The notes under the pieces are model-generated. The model saw only the letters and a program-made list of their open reading frames with translations, made no database searches and was not told the DNA's origin. The position numbers and the translations under genes are program-made. This document shows positions 42,181 to 56,850 of a stretch of 64,000 nucleotides of DNA, piece after piece. Positions within the stretch are counted from its first letter, which is position 1; every line of letters begins with the position of its first letter. The DNA is from Arabidopsis thaliana (Eukaryota > Streptophyta > Magnoliopsida > Brassicales > Brassicaceae), in contig NC_003076.8 in NCBI RefSeq assembly GCF_000001735.4, positions 8,370,001 through 8,434,000 of the forward strand, given 5' to 3'.

Positions 42181-45100
42181 TGAAACACTAGTATATTAAA
42201 AAACGAAGGAGAATTAGAATTATTGATGAATAATTAAAGTTATAGTATAAGGTAGGAGCTAAACAGAACATAAAGCATAAGAGGTTGATTCCATAGCACA
42301 TGGCAGAAACTAATCATCCAACATATATAGACACACACCCCTTCACCCCCTTGTACCTTATATTTAGATTTATTCTCACCACTAATTATGTTTTGTAATT
42401 ATTTTACAAACAACCTTTTCGATTTTCTTTCTTTTGCAATTTACTATTTTTTGAAGAGGGCCCGGAACAAGATGGTCCGAGGTCGGTAGGTTTTATAGGC
42501 ATAGAATGTGGGTGTGCTTTGATCATGTACCTTGAATGATTGTATAATGGGCATCGTATTAGTTATGTCCGGATGTTGTTCGTTTTGTTGAGTCAGTTTT
42601 TTTCAGTTAGGCTTCCAAAATATGAAATTTAATCTTGTTAATTTTAGTTGTAAGATATGTGATCTTTTACTGTATTCAAAATCTACAAGTTTTTGCATGA
42701 TAATTTAGTTTTTCACACCTCAACATGAGAAATCAAATTCTAAGTTTGATATAAAAACCACATATGTATTACAATATTCTAAGAAAACAATTTATTACTT
42801 GCAAATTCCTACCACTTAGCTTGTTCCTTTTCTTTTCATGTTATGTGGATTACTCCCTTCTGATATGTATATTTTTTTTTTCATGGGAGAAACGTATATT
42901 CATGATAACGCGGAAAACTATGTATAAATAAAAGGAACGTACCATGAGAAAATAATTTTTGGCATCGAAAAGGACAATACTTTGCATCATACTCACCGAC
43001 TTTATTGGTTACATTTATATTGTTCCTCCTTAATTTTCTATAGTAATTTAATCTTTCCTATTCTTAATTTTAATATAACTTCTAACCCAATGTTAGTTCG
43101 AGAAAAAGATGATAAGATGACGTGTCATCATCTCTACCCAACATTATGTTGTCAGCTAAATAATTTATTTACTAAGAAAATACTTATCATTTACAATACG
43201 AAGAGGTTTTATTTTTATGTTTTATAAGTAATACATTACAAAGTTAAAAGCTAAATTTCACACACAAACTATTTTGTTTGTAGTGTGTAATGTAATCGAA
43301 AAAAAAAAAATAGTTCAGAAAGTATACTATTTATTTCTCATTGCAAGTAATTTCTATAGTTCGAAGTGGTTAGAAAAGACAAATCAAACTATAGTTGCAT
43401 ACATTGTATGAAACCATTAGATTAGTTTCTCTTTGTTCGTTAAAGCGGATTTGGTAGATTTGATTTATCTCCTTTTAGCAGAGGCATCAAAATCCTTTAA
43501 CCACAAGTTTCGGTTACTTGTATTCTCGATACTAAGAACAATCTAATCAGTAGAAAACTCACTAAACAATGTGTTCTATATTTTCATAAAAATAGAAAAA
43601 TAGTATTCACATTTCTTCAAAAGCAATTTTTGGGGATAGATGCAACATGGGGTGCCCAATAAAATGAAAACTATTAAAAATATATTTGGGTAGATTAAAG
43701 TGTTTGTAAAAACCCCTTGGCATGGTGGAAAAAGTAGAAATCACGTGGGATGCTTTAGATTAAATTTGGACAAATGAGAGAATAATTTCATTTTGTTTGG
43801 CAGTCAAGACTTAAGACAACTCTTGTAGACCAGTAGATGTTTGTTACTCGATTATGCGACTAATGTTAGTTTACGTGATTATGTGAAGTTAATGAATAAA
43901 TTAGGGGCGTTTTATAGACAACACGTATATCATATATTTCTGGTTGATATCACCATCAATGTGTGTTCTTATCCGTCGTGCCCTATTTGATATATCGCAA
44001 CTCAGACATTATGACATATTACAACTATCATATAAAGTATAAAACAAATAAGCTCGATAGTTGGAAGAACTATTTAGAAATTAAAGTGAACCTTTAGAGG
44101 CATTTACGGTTCGCCACTAAGACAAAATTAGCTATAAGAAAATGATAGATGAAAGTGTTCAGAGAATTCACTCAGATTCTTAATGTACGTAGTTGACCGG
44201 TTTATAATCCATGTTTGGTAACTTTCTAGTTAACTATATCTTTTTTACTTTTATAATTTTGTTTTGTTTTTGGAATTATAATCCTTTTTATAGTCTTTGT
44301 GAAGTAATCTAATTTTATTTTAAAAACTTATAACAGAAAAAGAGGTAAAAAGGTCGGGTCCATGTTTACATGTGCCCAAACACCTGGAGCTGACTCAGCT
44401 TACACAATATGCTGAATGTATACATTTTTGTGCGTATCTATGAGTCCATCTTTTATCCAAATATGATTTAACAAAAAAGTACATTTATTTCCATATTTCT
44501 TGGTGAGTTTGGCAATAATTTTTAATAAGTCTTAAAGAGTTACAAAATTTTAAATTTAGTATATCCACTGTATTGCTTATAAGAATGAAAGTATTCGTAA
44601 ATAACAAAAATCTCATTTTTACTATGTAATTGTTTGGAGTGGATTAGGTAATGAAATTGAAGAATTTTTCAGGCAAATGATTTTTTTTTTGTTACAGAGG
44701 TAAATGATATTTTTAGTGTTTGTTATAAAAATATTAAAACGGTACAATAGAAATGTATTTTTTTCATAATAACCTGCAACGAAATTTTTTTTAATGTAAA
44801 ATGTTGAATATCCGTTTCGAACGAATAAAAGTAACATATAAAACAATTTTTCATACACAACAGCTGAAAAATGAATCACTTGTATTTTACCTTGTGTCCA
44901 TCTCTAAATTAGTTTATACTTTCTATATTATGCTACAAACTAAAATTGGTCTCCATCGTTTGGTAAAACTGATGATATTATCACTTTACTTGTAGTAAAA
45001 AATTCCTCTAAAACTGCGAATTTGGACTTAACTTTTTGGTATACCTGCTATAAAATGAACTTTAAGTAATAATAATTGACATGTAATTTGTATCCGATCG

Positions 45101-46919
45101 TTTTCACAGTTTGAGTCTCAATGTATAATTTACTTTTGACGCGCACTATCTTTATGGGTTTCAACTATTGTTTTATCCAAATGGACCTGAAAAAATCTCA
45201 ATGTTGAGACTTGAGTGGTTTGTATAACTCAAAACTCAGCAGATGTTATCGCAGATCAAAAATCAAGACAATAAATAACCTCTGGTTTTTTATAGGTTAA
45301 TTTTACGTACTAATGGTTTTTGCATTTGTTAAATAAAATTGATTTATGGAAGATTTTTCAGATCGTTCTGGAATTAACATGAAGTTCCTTTTATACCAAC
45401 CGGCAATATGCGACTTTAATCTGATTCAAAAGTATATCCAAAAAGTCAAAAATACAAAAAGCCATATTGACTAAACCATATAAAAAAATAACTCTATGCC
45501 ACAACCGAATTAGTTTCTCTGCTAAAATAAGTTTATAGACTCTCTTTTCTTGTCATCCGTTTTTAATAAAACTTAAAAGAAATTTATAGACTTTTGTTTT
45601 ATGTAATGTGCCATGTTAATGATCAAGCATCGAGTCATTCATATCCACTATTGTATATTTACGCTTTAAAAGTGTGCATCACCTTCTTTGGTCATTATAA
45701 ATTTATAATCGAAATATTAAATTGATTAAAGAACATGATACGTGAATTCTAAAAATAGTTGAGATAAAGTTAGTTGGTGTTCGGTGCATCGCATGTGGAG
45801 ACATGAGTCCAACTGCAATGGCGTTAAGATTCGAATGCACATATTTTATGCATTTACGATGTTTTTATATATTGGAAAGAATTGTATTTTCTTTTCTTAC
45901 TCACACATAATTTTGAGTTTTATTCAAAGTATGATACAACATTGATATATACTACTTATATCAGCTAACACATTTAAAAAGTCTAATAATTGTTTTGGTA
46001 CTTACGTATTTTGGGTTTTATTCCAAAGCAACACGACAGTAATATTGATACAAACTGCTTCCTATGTCTTATTGTAAGTGTTGTTTAATTTTTTTTACAG
46101 ATATCAAGAAAACAACTAAATTTTGAAATTTTATTCTTGGTCCATACAATTAAGTAGTAAGGATACAATTATTCTTGTAGAAGCCGGATTTGCCAGAAGA
46201 GGACCGGCCATCTTTGCTAACAAAGCCAAAAAGATGTCGGGCAAAAGCCCAAAACTTGGGACGGCAGTTTACCAGAATAATCCGGTCGGCAGAATTCAAC
46301 AGTTCCTCTCTCTAAAAGATATGAAGGAGAGAAAAGAGAGGTGATCATATTATTTGAACTATTCAAATATGCATTCTTTTGTCCAAAAATTTTGTAATAT
46401 ATTACTGGGCATACTTAATGCCATAAAATACCCAAATGACATGTTTAACAGTCCATACCCTCAATCAAACCGTCCTATCATACTAAACATGTTTAATGAT
46501 ATACGAAATAAACACACCTCTAATAAATATCTCTACCCGGTCGGTTCGTACTAACATGTTTGACACCGTTTTCATTACGGTGCTACCATTCGAACTCGTA
46601 GTTTGTTTCTGATTGTACAAGGCTACTAAAAATGTCAAAAACGCAATCTCAAGACACATGTGGTCAGGAATAAAAAAATTTCCAAACATTACCATCTGAA
46701 TATTATGAGTCGTCGTACATGTTAACTACAAGTCTACTACACTCCTAAACCGACCATGGTTAAGCTTAAGCCGACAAAAACAACAACAATAACAACAGAT
46801 GCAGAACCAGGCCAAAACCCCTGTTATACACACAAATCCGCGCTCTCTCCACCCGTAAAAACCACTTTCTTTATTCTTACTATATGAATTGATCGGAACA
46901 AACATCACATTCAGCGGAT
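42181..46919. other. Long gene-poor interval
   Basis: About 4.7 kb, mostly AT-rich. The ORF 46123-46344 (73 codons) covers an unusually GC-rich patch (46180-46320) encoding ARRGPAIFANKAKKMSGKSP, but no family, splice context or promoter was found. Bases ~46720-46919 are the TIP 3' UTR. Nothing else is supported. Confidence 0.4.
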
Positions 46920-48723
46920 TTATGCGACTAGACTGCAGACCGACATCACACACACAACCGCTACCACACCGACTCTGAAAAGCCCTCTGTATGAACATCC
47001 CATGGCTGCAATTTTCTTGAATATGAAACTAGTCCTGCTCTTTGATCTTGTGAAATTTCCACATCCTTTCGTCATAGTTTCCGTTGTTGTGTCCTTAACC
47101 TATATACATTTTATCGCATAAATATAAGGATCATAAATTGTAATACATGAGAAGGTATGAAAACAAACTTCTTCTCACCTCTTTCTTGATAAATTGAAGT
47201 TGTGTACTGTCAGTTTCTGACTTGTGGCTGTTAAGGTTAACCTGAAGACGCAGCCTTCTTGAGGCATCGCCCTGCATTACAAACTGCTCAGCACAACCCG
47301 GGGCTTGTGCTCGTCGAGCTCTAATCTTAATTCCTCTCTTAGATTCATCATTGATCTTGTTGCATGAGCTAAGATTCTGTGGCTCATATGGGATCTGTTC
47401 TGGCTCATAGGGAATGTCAAGAAAAGAATCCAAGAACTTGGACATATATTCATCCGCATCATTTGTACCGTACTGAGTCTGAATGTAATCCTCATTGTGG
47501 TTTTTGAACAATTCACTAGACTCAGATTGTAAGCCATTGAAAGAGGAACCGAGCTCAGATTGCACCTGAGAGTGCAACGGAGAGAACAGCTTCGGGGAAT
47601 CAAACTCCATAAACGAGAGCCAATCGATATCGTCAAGCTGTTGAGTAAAATGAAGTTTGTAAGTTTACAAAGCGGTTGTACCGCCTCCTGTAATGAAAAG
47701 AATGTATTTTGTTCATCCTTACCCCGGTGGTTGTAACCTCAGGGACAGAGTATCCACTACGACATTCGCTGGGGATTACAAGAGAAGACTCTGCGACGTC
47801 ACAAGGATTAGTCTCTTCTGTTTTAGGGAAAACAGGAGATACCTCAGACATTTCAACCTCGTCCACAACAGTTGGAGACGATACCGCTGGTTCAACTTCA
47901 CATGACTTTGACTCTTCTGGTTCAGCAGCTCCGTTCACAATATCTTGCTTCTTAAACAACTTACAAACAACAAACGGATTCTGCAACCAAAAACAATCAA
48001 ACAAACACAATCAGAAACACAAAAGACCTACACACACAAGTTAATGCCATCATTTGCCAAGTTGGTTTTTACCTGGCCAGACTTTGTTCCATCAAGATCC
48101 TTCTCAGTAGCACGATACTCATGCATAATCCAACAAGTTCGTGTCCCTTTAGGAGCACGACCTGTATAAAACACTAGAGTCCTCTTAACACCTATAATCT
48201 TAGTCTTTCCTGATTTGATCTTACGGTCTTTTCCCGTCGCCTTCCAGTATCCAGCCACAGTAGCTCTATTCATTCGACTTCCACTCGGATATTTCCGGTC
48301 CAAAGGACAAAAGAAGAGCCACTCTGAGTCTGTTGTCTTCACCACAGAAAAATCTACACCACAAATACTAAAGTATAAATCTTTACTCAAATTCACTAAG
48401 TCCACTACCTAAGCTAAGAAGTTATTGATCATATTGTTCCAAATTCAAACATGCATAAACCGGAATTGAAGCCTGGGAATTGCTAAACCGAGACTAAAGA
48501 GCTAAAGATGAATCAACGAATTGATTTGATGAAGAAAGGAATTACCAGGCAAATCCCAAGGCTCCCATTTGCAGATATCGATCTCACGAATTACTCTAAC
48601 GTCGTTATCGTGACCGTTGATCTTGAGCCGGAGATAGTACCGGACTAACTCTTCGTCCGTTGGACTAAATCTGAACCCAACCGGTAGTGAAGCGAGCGAT
48701 AGTACTTCCATGTCTTCTTTCAT
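46920..48723 (-). CDS. TIP: Membrane-tethered NAC factor TIP / ANAC091
   Basis: Five exons (minus): 48546-48723, 48073-48353, 47723-47980, 47179-47637 and 46920-47099 (1356 nt, 451 residues), all GT-AG. The NAC DNA-binding domain spans about residues 13-163: [19 protein letters not shown] (subdomain A), [10 protein letters not shown] (B), [20 protein letters not shown] (C), [20 protein letters not shown] (D) and NPFVVCKLF (E). The C-terminal half is an acidic Ser/Glu-rich activation region. The last ~21 residues are hydrophobic ([16 protein letters not shown]), a tail anchor, so release from a membrane likely controls entry to the nucleus. TIP was described as the turnip crinkle virus capsid-interacting host protein in Arabidopsis. 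The start is the first Met; a second Met at residue 5 is possible. Confidence 0.96.
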
Positions 48724-51700
48724 AGTTGCGTGAGACTTTGAGAATTCGAGAGGAAAAGAAAAAATCACAAATTCGACTTCAAGGTGATATCTAAAATGAA
48801 TTTGGATCAAAGATGCGATTCAAAGGTATATAGAAGAAAACTAAGAAAAAACCAGATTCCAGAATTTGATGAAGTACGAAAAGAAAAAACCCTAAAATTT
48901 GACACGATTTGGTAAAGTGGAGAAGAAGGAGATGTGACACGATTTGGTCAGACAAGAGAGATATCAAAGACAAAGAGATGAAAAAGTGGCGCGTGGATAG
49001 GCGTACCACTGTTTCCCAGAAAGTCATAAAACACAAAACCACGTTCGTTACGCGTAAAAGGCAAAACAGAATGTAAATACCTATTTTACCCCTGAAGTAT
49101 TGCAGTAAAATAGTTACGGAAATAGGGGTTATATGAGTCAAAAGGTGAGGATGTCTGAACGAGAGATGTCACCTAGCGAATCATATATTGACACGTTGAT
49201 GCTATAAAGGAAGCTTCGTGATAGTTGTACGGAAGTTAAAGAAGAATTAAATAAACTTAATTGGTATCATATTGATTTACCAATATGAAACAGTTTACAC
49301 AACTGGCCAGCCCATCTTACTAATAGTGTTTGTTGTTAAAGCCCAATAGATGAGAACCCAATTCAACCATTTTTTTTTCTTGGTCGTGTGAAGTCTGAAT
49401 CAATTTATTTAAACCAAATAATGTAAATCAAATAGGTTTAAACTTTAAAACGTTTGATATCGAAGTCCGTTGGTACTCAAAACTAAACCTCAAAAACAGA
49501 GAAGAAAGTAGCGAGCGAAAAGGAAGATCTTATTTATCTAAACTTAACGTTCGGCCGTTTACAAGATATGTTTACAGCCAAGCCTCGTTTTAAGAGATAC
49601 AACAAGAATAAAACTACACAAGTCAATTGTCGAGCTTATGTCTTTGAATCCGAATGAGAATGTTCTTGTACTATTCTCGTCCGACTTCAGGTGTCCTTTT
49701 CTGGCATTCCTCTGTCAATATTTATAGTACTTCAATGAAAGTACACAGTACCATTTTCTGAGCGATATGAAACTTCTATGGCGGCTGATCCTTTCCAGAA
49801 AATGGGCCTCATCTCGCAATGGGCTGCGGCTTTCTCAGGGGGGCTGGTCTTCATCATTCTTAACTGAGGTTTTCAATGACTCTTTGTTTGGGCCTCCGAA
49901 TGTTAAATGGGGCGAAGCCCATATCCAACAAAGTTTATCTAAGTCATTGCTTTTTGTTTTGTTTTTGGGTTTAGACCTCTGCGTTTCTAGTTTGAGGATA
50001 GTCTCTTATAGTGTTTGATTAGTTGGAATGTAATCTTTTACAACCATAATTGTTTTTGTGAAGACCAAATTGTTGTGAATTAGTTTTAGAAAAAAAAAAA
50101 ATCTTGTGACCGTAAATCTTATATTTCTACAACCTAAAACCATATGTTGTTATAAGTTCTATAAGTTATATTTTTAATTTAATCTCTCTTTTATTTTAAT
50201 TTTATTTCCTCATGATCATTTTTTATGTGTTGCTTATATAATGTACACTAGGCACTAGATGGATATATACTAATAGTATAAATACCATGTATAGTTTTGT
50301 TTGTTAATGTATACTTATGTATAAATTTTGAACAACATTTGAACAAAAAATTTATATGTATATATTCTTTTCAACTAATATGTAGTTATTATCCGACTAA
50401 CATATAAACTATTTTACATGTTTATATAGATTCCATTTAACCTATATGTGCATCACAAAATTTGTGTTGTTGTTTATTATATAGTTTGGTTAACTATAAT
50501 ATTTTATAAAATATTTACTAATCATATTTTAAGATACGACTAATAAATTTACTTCTAAGACTTTATATCCCTAATATCTACACGTATAACAATAAAATAC
50601 ACGGTTGCATTTTACACGCTGACGGTCAAAATTTTACAGCGAATAATTTACGGTGACATGCCAACCAATCACTTAGTTACTAAAGACGTTTACTTTCTAT
50701 CTCAAAGTTCAGTTTCTGGAAATATTTTATTTTCCGTTGTTTAAAATCATAAATGTATGTAGCTTTTAAAATAGTTTTTGGCTTTCGAATTTTAGTTTGT
50801 AATTTTTTTTTTTGGTGTAAATGTTAGTTGTTTGAAAAATTTGAATGGTAATTAGATGTGGATTTTAGTTTAGTTTTAATTTATTTGAAAAACAAAGAAA
50901 AAATATTAAAACTTGAATATGTGGAAATCTCTCTTTTTATTTTTATTTTATTTAGAAAATTATGTATTTCCTCATGATCCTACTTAGTGGCTATGTTCTA
51001 TCTGATCAAAATTTAAGAAGTCACCAAAACTACAAGTTGTTAAATTACTAAATATCTCATGATGATCCGACCCTACCCAATTGCTCTTTTCATTTTATTA
51101 TTTTGTTACACTACCAATATTAAACATATCGAATCAAGATTGTGCGAAACACAAATTGTCCCACGGTATATCGTGGGTTAAATCCTATATCAACGTTAGT
51201 TAAAAAAATATAGAAAACCACCCACTATATATATAGTGTTTTAAAAAAAGATTAAAAATAAAAGCTCCAAAAATAAATACATATTTAGTTTTACTATTAT
51301 GGATTCTTAACATTTGTCCTAACTACAAAAGGGTTAAAGAGATCTCAAACAATTAATGTGGTTGACAGAAAAAATAAGAAAAATGTTACCTCCGAATACC
51401 ATATATTATAAACGGGGAAAGAAAAAGCTATAGAAGTAGAATTTATGAACATTTTTGATCCAAGTCCATATTTGTAATTTGTTCTAAATTCTTCGTAACT
51501 TTTAAAGTAAAGGGTTGAAAATAAACATGGAATATATATGATCCATATATACCATATGCATATGCAAAATTACCAAAAAAATATATATATCTTTGACATC
51601 AGTAAAATTGACAATTTTACGGTTAAATGACAACAAATTTCTTCACTTGGTTACAGAGTGACACTTTGACACGGTTCAACTACCATTGAACCTGAATCAA

Positions 51701-51789
51701 TACAACTTACAAGATTTGTATGTTCCATTGAACAAAACTCTCTTCAATATATCTGAACCCCTAACCATTATCAAATTAAAAAAAAACTA
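48724..51789. other. TIP upstream region and intergenic
   Basis: The first few hundred bases are the TIP promoter and leader. A patch at 49500-50020 is less AT-rich and contains an 83-codon plus-strand ORF (49767-50018) with no recognisable features. The remainder is AT-rich and appears empty. Confidence 0.4.
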
Positions 51790-53342
51790 CTAAACATTCT
51801 GAGCTAAGCTTCTAATCTCGGGCTCCTCCGCGTCTGCGGCTCCAACGCTACATTTCATCGAGTCAAACGTTAAATCAAGGAAGTACAACGAACAAACAAG
51901 AACGCAACAAGTTATGAACATTGGGATGGGACCAAAGATCCATAGGAATAAAGGCGAGGAGAAGTAGAACGCTCGTAGTCCTAACGACCAGAAGTAACTC
52001 CCACGGTTAACCGTTGCAGCCACATAATCTTGGTTTATCATAAGACTACCATTACCACGACCACCTGAAGAAACAGCCATGAGCTGTTTAAAGGGGACAT
52101 TGATAAGGATGCTTGCATGGCTGTAATAACGAATTGATTGGACATTGAGGAGAAACGCGACTAGGAAACACACGAGGATTGCGAAGAACTTGAGCGAGAA
52201 GGCTCGGTCGCTTTTGTCTCCAAACACAAACCAGACTGATCGCTCTCCTGTAGCGCTAGTCATTAGTACCGCGATTAGTGAACATAACATTATTGCGGTT
52301 GATGCTAATAGAGTTGATGCCATTATGTTGTTCCTTAGCGTTTGAACCGCTAAAACGCCGTTTTTGGATGAGTCCTGTTTACAATAGTTGTTAACGGAAC
52401 ATAAGTTAGTACAAGAAATCTCAAATCCAACAAAAAGTGAAAAAAATTGGTGGAGGAAATAATGTAATTATAAACATTTTTTTCAAAAAAAAGTTTCCCA
52501 AAAATGCAAAGCATCTTTTGAGTGTTGTTAGCTTTCACACTTGCGGATTCATTTAGTAAGGAAATGTTCAAAATCTTGCATTAACGTAAAGAACTTTAAC
52601 ATAATTATGTTCACATAGAAAAGAAAAAATCTGAGCAAAAGAAGAAAGAAAAACAACTTGATACTGTTTCAACTTTCAATATTAGTATCAATTTATGAGG
52701 TGCATGCATGATGATTATACTTAGAATTATACTCATATTTATATATAAACCATATACTAAACTTTATATATGCACATAGTGAGATAGAATCTCAACCTCA
52801 CATCCTCCAATCCAATACAAAAGGACCTGAAACTGTTGTCAGTATTTTCTTTCCCAGGAAAATCTCTACACATGCATACACTTATCATTTATCACTTCTT
52901 ATTCAATTAATTCATCTTTATCGTTATGTGTAAATCAACACTATAAGCAATTTATATAAACAAGATTCTCCTTAGTTATCATCTCCAACAACCCTCAAAA
53001 TATAAAACCAAATGAGCTAAAATAATTTTGCATTTTCCAGGAAAAAAATGATCATATAACTCATGTAAAATTAAGTAGAGAGATCAATCATATATATTTG
53101 ACTAGAAAAAACAAATCTACATATGCATTTTTATAACCAAAAGCAAATAAATATGATTAAAAAATAGTAAAAAGATAGACCTCCATCATGGCTTGGACCC
53201 AAAGGCGGCGATTGAAGGCGTTAAGGCCAACAACAGTCGAAGAAGGACGGTGGATGATACGGTAGAGAAGCCATAGATGATAAAAGACCATCAAAGCAAG
53301 CCCTAAAGGCACAAGTGTATAATCTAAATACTCACGCTTCAT
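51790..53342 (-). CDS. DUF599 membrane protein
   Basis: Two exons (minus): 53181-53342 and 51790-52374, joined across an 806-bp intron in phase 0, giving 248 residues. The pattern is DUF599: an N-terminal segment (YTLVPLGLALMVFYHLWLLY), the conserved FNRRLWVQAMME at the exon end, VLAVQTLRNNIMASTLLAST, a second and third hydrophobic span (FFAILVCFLVAFLLNVQSIR), then YVAATVNRGSYFWSLGLRAF and a last span (PLFLWIFGPIPMFITCCVLV). About four to five membrane helices are predicted by eye. The function of the family is unknown. The C-terminus is short and cytosol-like. A TATAAATA lies about 180 bp upstream at 53521-53528. Confidence 0.92.
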
Positions 53343-53528
53343 CTTCTTAGATCAAAGATTGATCACAAAAAAAATCTAGAAAAAAATTGAAGGAGATTGA
53401 GAGAATCAAAGTAGAGTACGGGTCTTACGTGGACCTTCCCGTATCTAATGCTATATTTTTCTCTCAATTTTTGTTTTGAGCTTTCCGGATTCTTAGGCGT
53501 TTCCTTTCACTCTATACCTCTATTTATA

Positions 53529-56189
53529 GATTTGAGTCTTTATGTATAAACGTGTGTGTGTGTGCGTTATTAAATATGTGTACAAATCTCCAACTTGTAA
53601 AGGAAGAACCCTATAGCTGTTAAGTTTGGACCAGCCGTTGCCATTTGGCATTCGGATTTACCAATGTTTTTGTTACCAAACATATACTATATTTAAAAGT
53701 AATCGACTAATTGATATATATTTGACATCTAGTTGAATTTTTTGAAAGAACTCCTAAAATCCTAAAATCCTTCATCATTTTAAGTTTTCACTCTTATTAT
53801 TGGATGCAAAAATCTAGTGTTACAATTTACAAATAATTGCTGTAACCACAAATACTAAAAGTCAGTAGCAATTCATGGGATTTCCGAAGCAATGTTAAAC
53901 TATAAGGACTAGAAAAATCATACATTTTATTAATTTTACAAAAAAAAAAACAAATCAGAATTTATTAAAATGGTGAAACATTTCGAACCCAATTTGGTTT
54001 TCTTGGATCTTCCATATTTAACATATATATATGAAATAGAGGTATTCTAAAACATAGAATTGATTTTTTATATTAATTCAAAATTACCACAAAATATTTA
54101 AAACATCTTCAAAACTTTTATTGATAAGTCCTAAATCATTTGTAGGAATTTTAGAAAATAATATATGAAAATATGAATTTTATAGGTTTACTCTATATAT
54201 AGATTATTCAAAATACAAAAAGTAAACAATACTATTAAATTAACTAGTTTCGTATCCACAACCTTTAATTTATTTATGTTAACCATTTGTAAATCTAAAG
54301 GTCCATTAATTAGTGAATTAAGAAAAAGAAAAAAAAAGCATGCAAAAGATGTATTTAATTTTGTTTGTCAACAACTCACACTCTAAAAGTTTTTTTCTTC
54401 AACAACTCACAACACAAAGCATGCGAAAAGTTTCTTTCACTATTTTCAAAAAATGCAAAAGATATAGTATCTATTAATACTATGACATAATCAAATAATA
54501 AACAAATTTTAAATTAAAAATTTTCATTGCAAAAGATATATATTTTATAATAATAAAAAATACTCTATCTTGAAAAACGAGGATACGGAAAACATTTGTT
54601 TGGCAAGTTTATATCAAAATAAATAAATTACAGCCTTTCATTACAAAAGATATATTTTCTAATAACAAACATTCTATAATAATAAAAATAAAAATTTGAT
54701 AAACTTTACAATAGATTTAAAATAGCTAAGTTTGCAACAAAATAAAAATAAAAATGAATGTGGCGTTTAATTGAAAAAGACCAAAAAAGGAGAAAAATGT
54801 GAGGAAAGTGGAAAACTTTTGAGAACATGCACGGCCCACTAGAGGCCCACCTACTTTCTATGACGTCTCTCTCTTCATTTCACAGCTGATTTGGCATCGG
54901 TATATTCCTCGAGGATTCCCCACCATAACAATGTTGCCATTTTTATAATTATTATTAGAACAACAATAACAACTCACTTACATAAGTTTTCGAAAAAGAC
55001 AGTAAATTATGGTGATCAAAAGTTGCTCAAGGCATTAAGAAAATGTATGATTCTGAAAATTGTTTGTTCTAAATCACATAAAGTCTGTTTGTTCTAAATC
55101 ACATAAAGTTTTGGGCTTTTAGCAATTACTATATATATAACCCGGACGTTAAAAGAAGACCCGGACGTTAAAAGAAGAGTAAACTTGTTTCTTCTTTGAC
55201 TTGGAGGAAATATTCTTTTAAGAATTTAATTTATTTGTGTACGTTTTTCTTTTTGTTAAATTTTTATTTGTGTACGTTGTGGTACCACTTGGTAGAAAGT
55301 AGAGCCGTATATGTAATATGTGTCACTTGCATGTTCATCAAATTTCAACAACTACTATCACCAAGTCTTAAAGAGTAATCCTATGGGAGGCTCGAGGAGC
55401 TAAGAAAAATGCTTATTAAGATTTGAGATTAGCATTTAATTGGGAGCGTGTGACATGTTACCGTTACCATTAATAAAAGACTTTCGTTGACTTGTTATGA
55501 AGGAAATTTAATCAGTCCGTGTTATTTTCAACTATTATTGGATCGGTCTTGAAGTTAGCATCCATACCTCTCTTCACGTGGGTTTATCTATTAGGTTTAC
55601 ACGTGGTTTATACATACATGACTCTTTGTAGATACATTATTTAGGGTCTGATTGGATAACATTAGAGTAATTGAGAGTACAGTAATTGGGAAAAGATGTA
55701 TCAGGAGGAAAAGAAAAGTGATAATTAGAGTAAAAGAGAGTAAAAATATATAATAGATTTTTTAAAGTAATTGGTAGTTAATAAGAATTGGGAGTTATTA
55801 GAAAGATTGATTAAAAATATATTTTTGTAATCAAATTGTAAACTATATTAAATAAAAGTAAATAGCTTACATTAACAAAATTTAAAATATGTTCCATTAT
55901 AATAAATATAATTTTAAGTTATAGTCTACTAACGACGTTGAAGTTTACGTTTGTTTATAGACGATAATTATTATGCAATATGATCACATACTATACGCAT
56001 ATATATTCCTGACTCTAATATATATTCGTTTTTGTTCTCAGTTTGACTTGATGTCTATTTTGAGAAGAGTTTCTTGCATGTTTAACTAGTAGTCTGTTGC
56101 TTTGAAAAGATGAGAAGATTTTTCTGGTCCGAACTTTTTCACTTTCATTGATTTATGAGTTCAAGTTAGAGATATCCTCTTTCCTTATT
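53529..56189. other. Intergenic, AT-rich
   Basis: No gene supported. It has two perfect tandem duplications (55061-55109 and 55140-55177) and, at 55648, AGGGTCTGATTGGATAAC, which resembles the start of a hAT-type element; no matching inverted end was found. Confidence 0.4.
55061..55177. repeat. Two adjacent short tandem duplications
   Basis: A 24-base unit (TGTTTGTTCTAAATCACATA plus AAGT) is at 55061-55084 and 55086-55109. A 19-base unit ACCCGGACGTTAAAAGAAG is at 55140-55158 and 55159-55177. All copies are exact, so the events look recent. Confidence 0.85.
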
Positions 56190-56850
56190 TCTCTGAACTA
56201 ACTATGCGTTTTATTACAGGTATTTTTGGACCTGTTTTTGAGTTGGATTATAATGAAGAGACTACAACTTATATAACCTTTATCCATGTTAAGATTAGAA
56301 TTATGATCACATATCGTCTTATATTTTTTCGAAGAGTTCAATTTAAATCCATGGAATGAGCTATGCTAGGATTTGGGAATGAAAGGCTTCAGAGAATTTG
56401 TACCAATTGTTGCCTTATAAATCATCATGCCAATAATTGTCCCCTTTTAGTTGCTCATGTGGTTCAAGATGATGAAAAAGATGTTCTAGTTGTGGGCCTG
56501 TTTGGAAAGAAGGTATTGGATCAAACAATCTTACTCATCAAACTCTTGTAAATAATTCTGAATCGACATCTCCTCATACTCACCAATATCCTAGCCTCCT
56601 CCTCCTACTTCACCACCTTTACATGACAATGAGTTTAATGGGGGTCTTCACCCTCCGAGGTTTCCTGCTTCAAGTTCCACATCTATGCATTCCTTTTCAT
56701 TCTCTTCTTCTGGTCGAAGATTTTATGGTAAAACACGTTATGACATAAATGAAAGCTCTAAACGTAAGAAAGAGAAACAAATTTATTCACATCTATGCAA
56801 GCATTTATGCATCCAACATATAAATTCAAGTTGGATGCGATAAGATCAGC
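56190..56850 (+). mobile_element. LINE ORF1 (zinc-knuckle) relic
   Basis: Plus-strand text with interruptions reads GPVFELDYNEETTTYITFIH, then a run like VKIRIMITYRLIFFRRVQFK, then FGNERLQRICTNCCLINHHA and NNCPLL. It carries a CX2CX4HX4C zinc knuckle (about 56401-56442). This is the DUF4283/zf-CCHC_4 end of plant LINE ORF1. A later patch with FNGGLHPPRFPASSS and ESSKRKKEKQ fits the usual low-complexity tail. In-frame stops show it is dead. No ORF2 follows. Confidence 0.7.
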
